This document shows, piece after piece, positions 6,855 to 7,127 of a stretch of DNA of 7,127 nucleotides. Every line of letters begins with the position of its first letter. The stretch's first letter is position 1. Origin of the DNA: Burkholderiaceae bacterium (GTDB lineage Bacteria; Pseudomonadota; Gammaproteobacteria; Burkholderiales; Burkholderiaceae); contig CANCQD010000109.1 in the NCBI GenBank assembly GCA_947380285.1, forward strand, positions 1 through 7,127. The letters are read 5' to 3'. Both the position numbers and the translations under genes were made by a program. The notes under the pieces are model-generated. The model searched no databases and was not told the DNA's origin. It saw only the letters and a list, made by a program, of their open reading frames with translations.

Positions 6855-7127
6855 CTATTCTTTTTCAGCTTTATTGGACTGAGGAGTAAATGGAAAATTT
6901 CCAAAGATATTCTGTGAGCCCTGTACCTGCTCTTGCATTTTGATAAAGAGATCTTTGCTTTGCTCCATGTAGTTACCCATCAAACCTTGCATCAGCGGGT
7001 TTTGGAGATTCATCATTTGTGACCAAGCCTCTGGCGTACTGCCAGCACCAAGACCCTTTGTTTGATCGCCAAGCTTATTGTGGATATCCACAAATGATTG
7101 CATAGTCTTTTCAAGATAATTCCCCAT
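6855..7127 (-). CDS. phaR: Polyhydroxyalkanoate synthesis regulator PhaR, C-terminal part (truncated by window edge)
   Basis: PhaR is a DNA-binding repressor that also binds polyhydroxyalkanoate granules; it releases phasin genes when polymer is being made. Only the last 90 residues are in view. The ATG at the window edge is almost certainly internal: in Cupriavidus PhaR the equivalent segment (MMGTYLEKNIQAFIDIQNKL, from memory) lies well inside the protein, after the N-terminal DNA-binding domain. Visible are two related segments, [19 protein letters not shown] at 1-19 and [19 protein letters not shown] at 50-68, which correspond to the repeated PHB accumulation regulatory domain. They are Met- and Gln-rich and look amphipathic, as expected for polymer binding. 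The FGNFPF segment near residue 75 and the charged tail also resemble PhaR. rimO follows after 2 bases. A phasin was considered, but the tandem MGNYxE segments favour PhaR. Confidence 0.88.
   Translation of the reverse strand: MGNYLEKTMQSFVDIHNKLGDQTKGLGAGSTPEAWSQMMNLQNPLMQGLMGNYMEQSKDLFIKMQEQVQGSQNIFGNFPFTPQSNKAEKE

Noticed and set aside
7125..7127. ATG at the window edge as the phaR start
   Set aside because: The visible protein corresponds only to the C-terminal part of PhaR; a 90-residue protein would lack the DNA-binding domain, so the methionine is most likely internal.
1..7127. CRISPR array, tRNA, insertion sequence, toxin-antitoxin or phage-defence system
   Set aside because: No direct repeat array, cloverleaf, transposase or defence domain was seen, and the five housekeeping genes leave gaps of at most 81 bp.

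Overview
The window is ordinary chromosomal DNA from a betaproteobacterium, most likely a Burkholderiales member resembling the freshwater genus Polynucleobacter. The basis is the moderate base composition, the protein sequences (Mfd, SerB, a BktB-type thiolase, RimO and a PhaR with tandem C-terminal segments) and the phaR-rimO-thiolase order. The genus is inferred from memory of these families, not from a database search. Five protein genes fill almost all of the window. No RNA gene, mobile element, CRISPR array or phage-like segment was seen.

Plus strand, left half: the 3' 93% or so of mfd (transcription-repair coupling factor; its first ~83 codons lie outside the window) is followed after 21 bp by serB (phosphoserine phosphatase, last step of serine synthesis). 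The short gap and lack of a clear ribosome binding site before serB suggest a shared transcript.

Minus strand, right half: reading right to left are the 3' end of phaR (polyhydroxyalkanoate synthesis regulator, cut by the window edge), rimO (methylthiotransferase for ribosomal protein S12, only 2 bp after phaR) and a BktB-like acetyl-CoA acyltransferase 81 bp further on. PhaR and the thiolase both point to polyhydroxyalkanoate or short-chain acyl-CoA metabolism, and RimO is a housekeeping ribosome-modification enzyme embedded between them.

serB and the thiolase gene converge. The 42 bp between them, with the two gene ends, contain two strong inverted repeats, each touching one of the stop codons. 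An 8-1-8 palindrome sits just upstream of the thiolase ribosome binding site, and another 8-1-8 AT-rich palindrome covers the mfd stop codon. No stretch longer than 81 bp lacks a gene. I found no evidence for a previously undescribed system; the points worth checking are the non-coding palindromes and the phaR-rimO-thiolase gene order.
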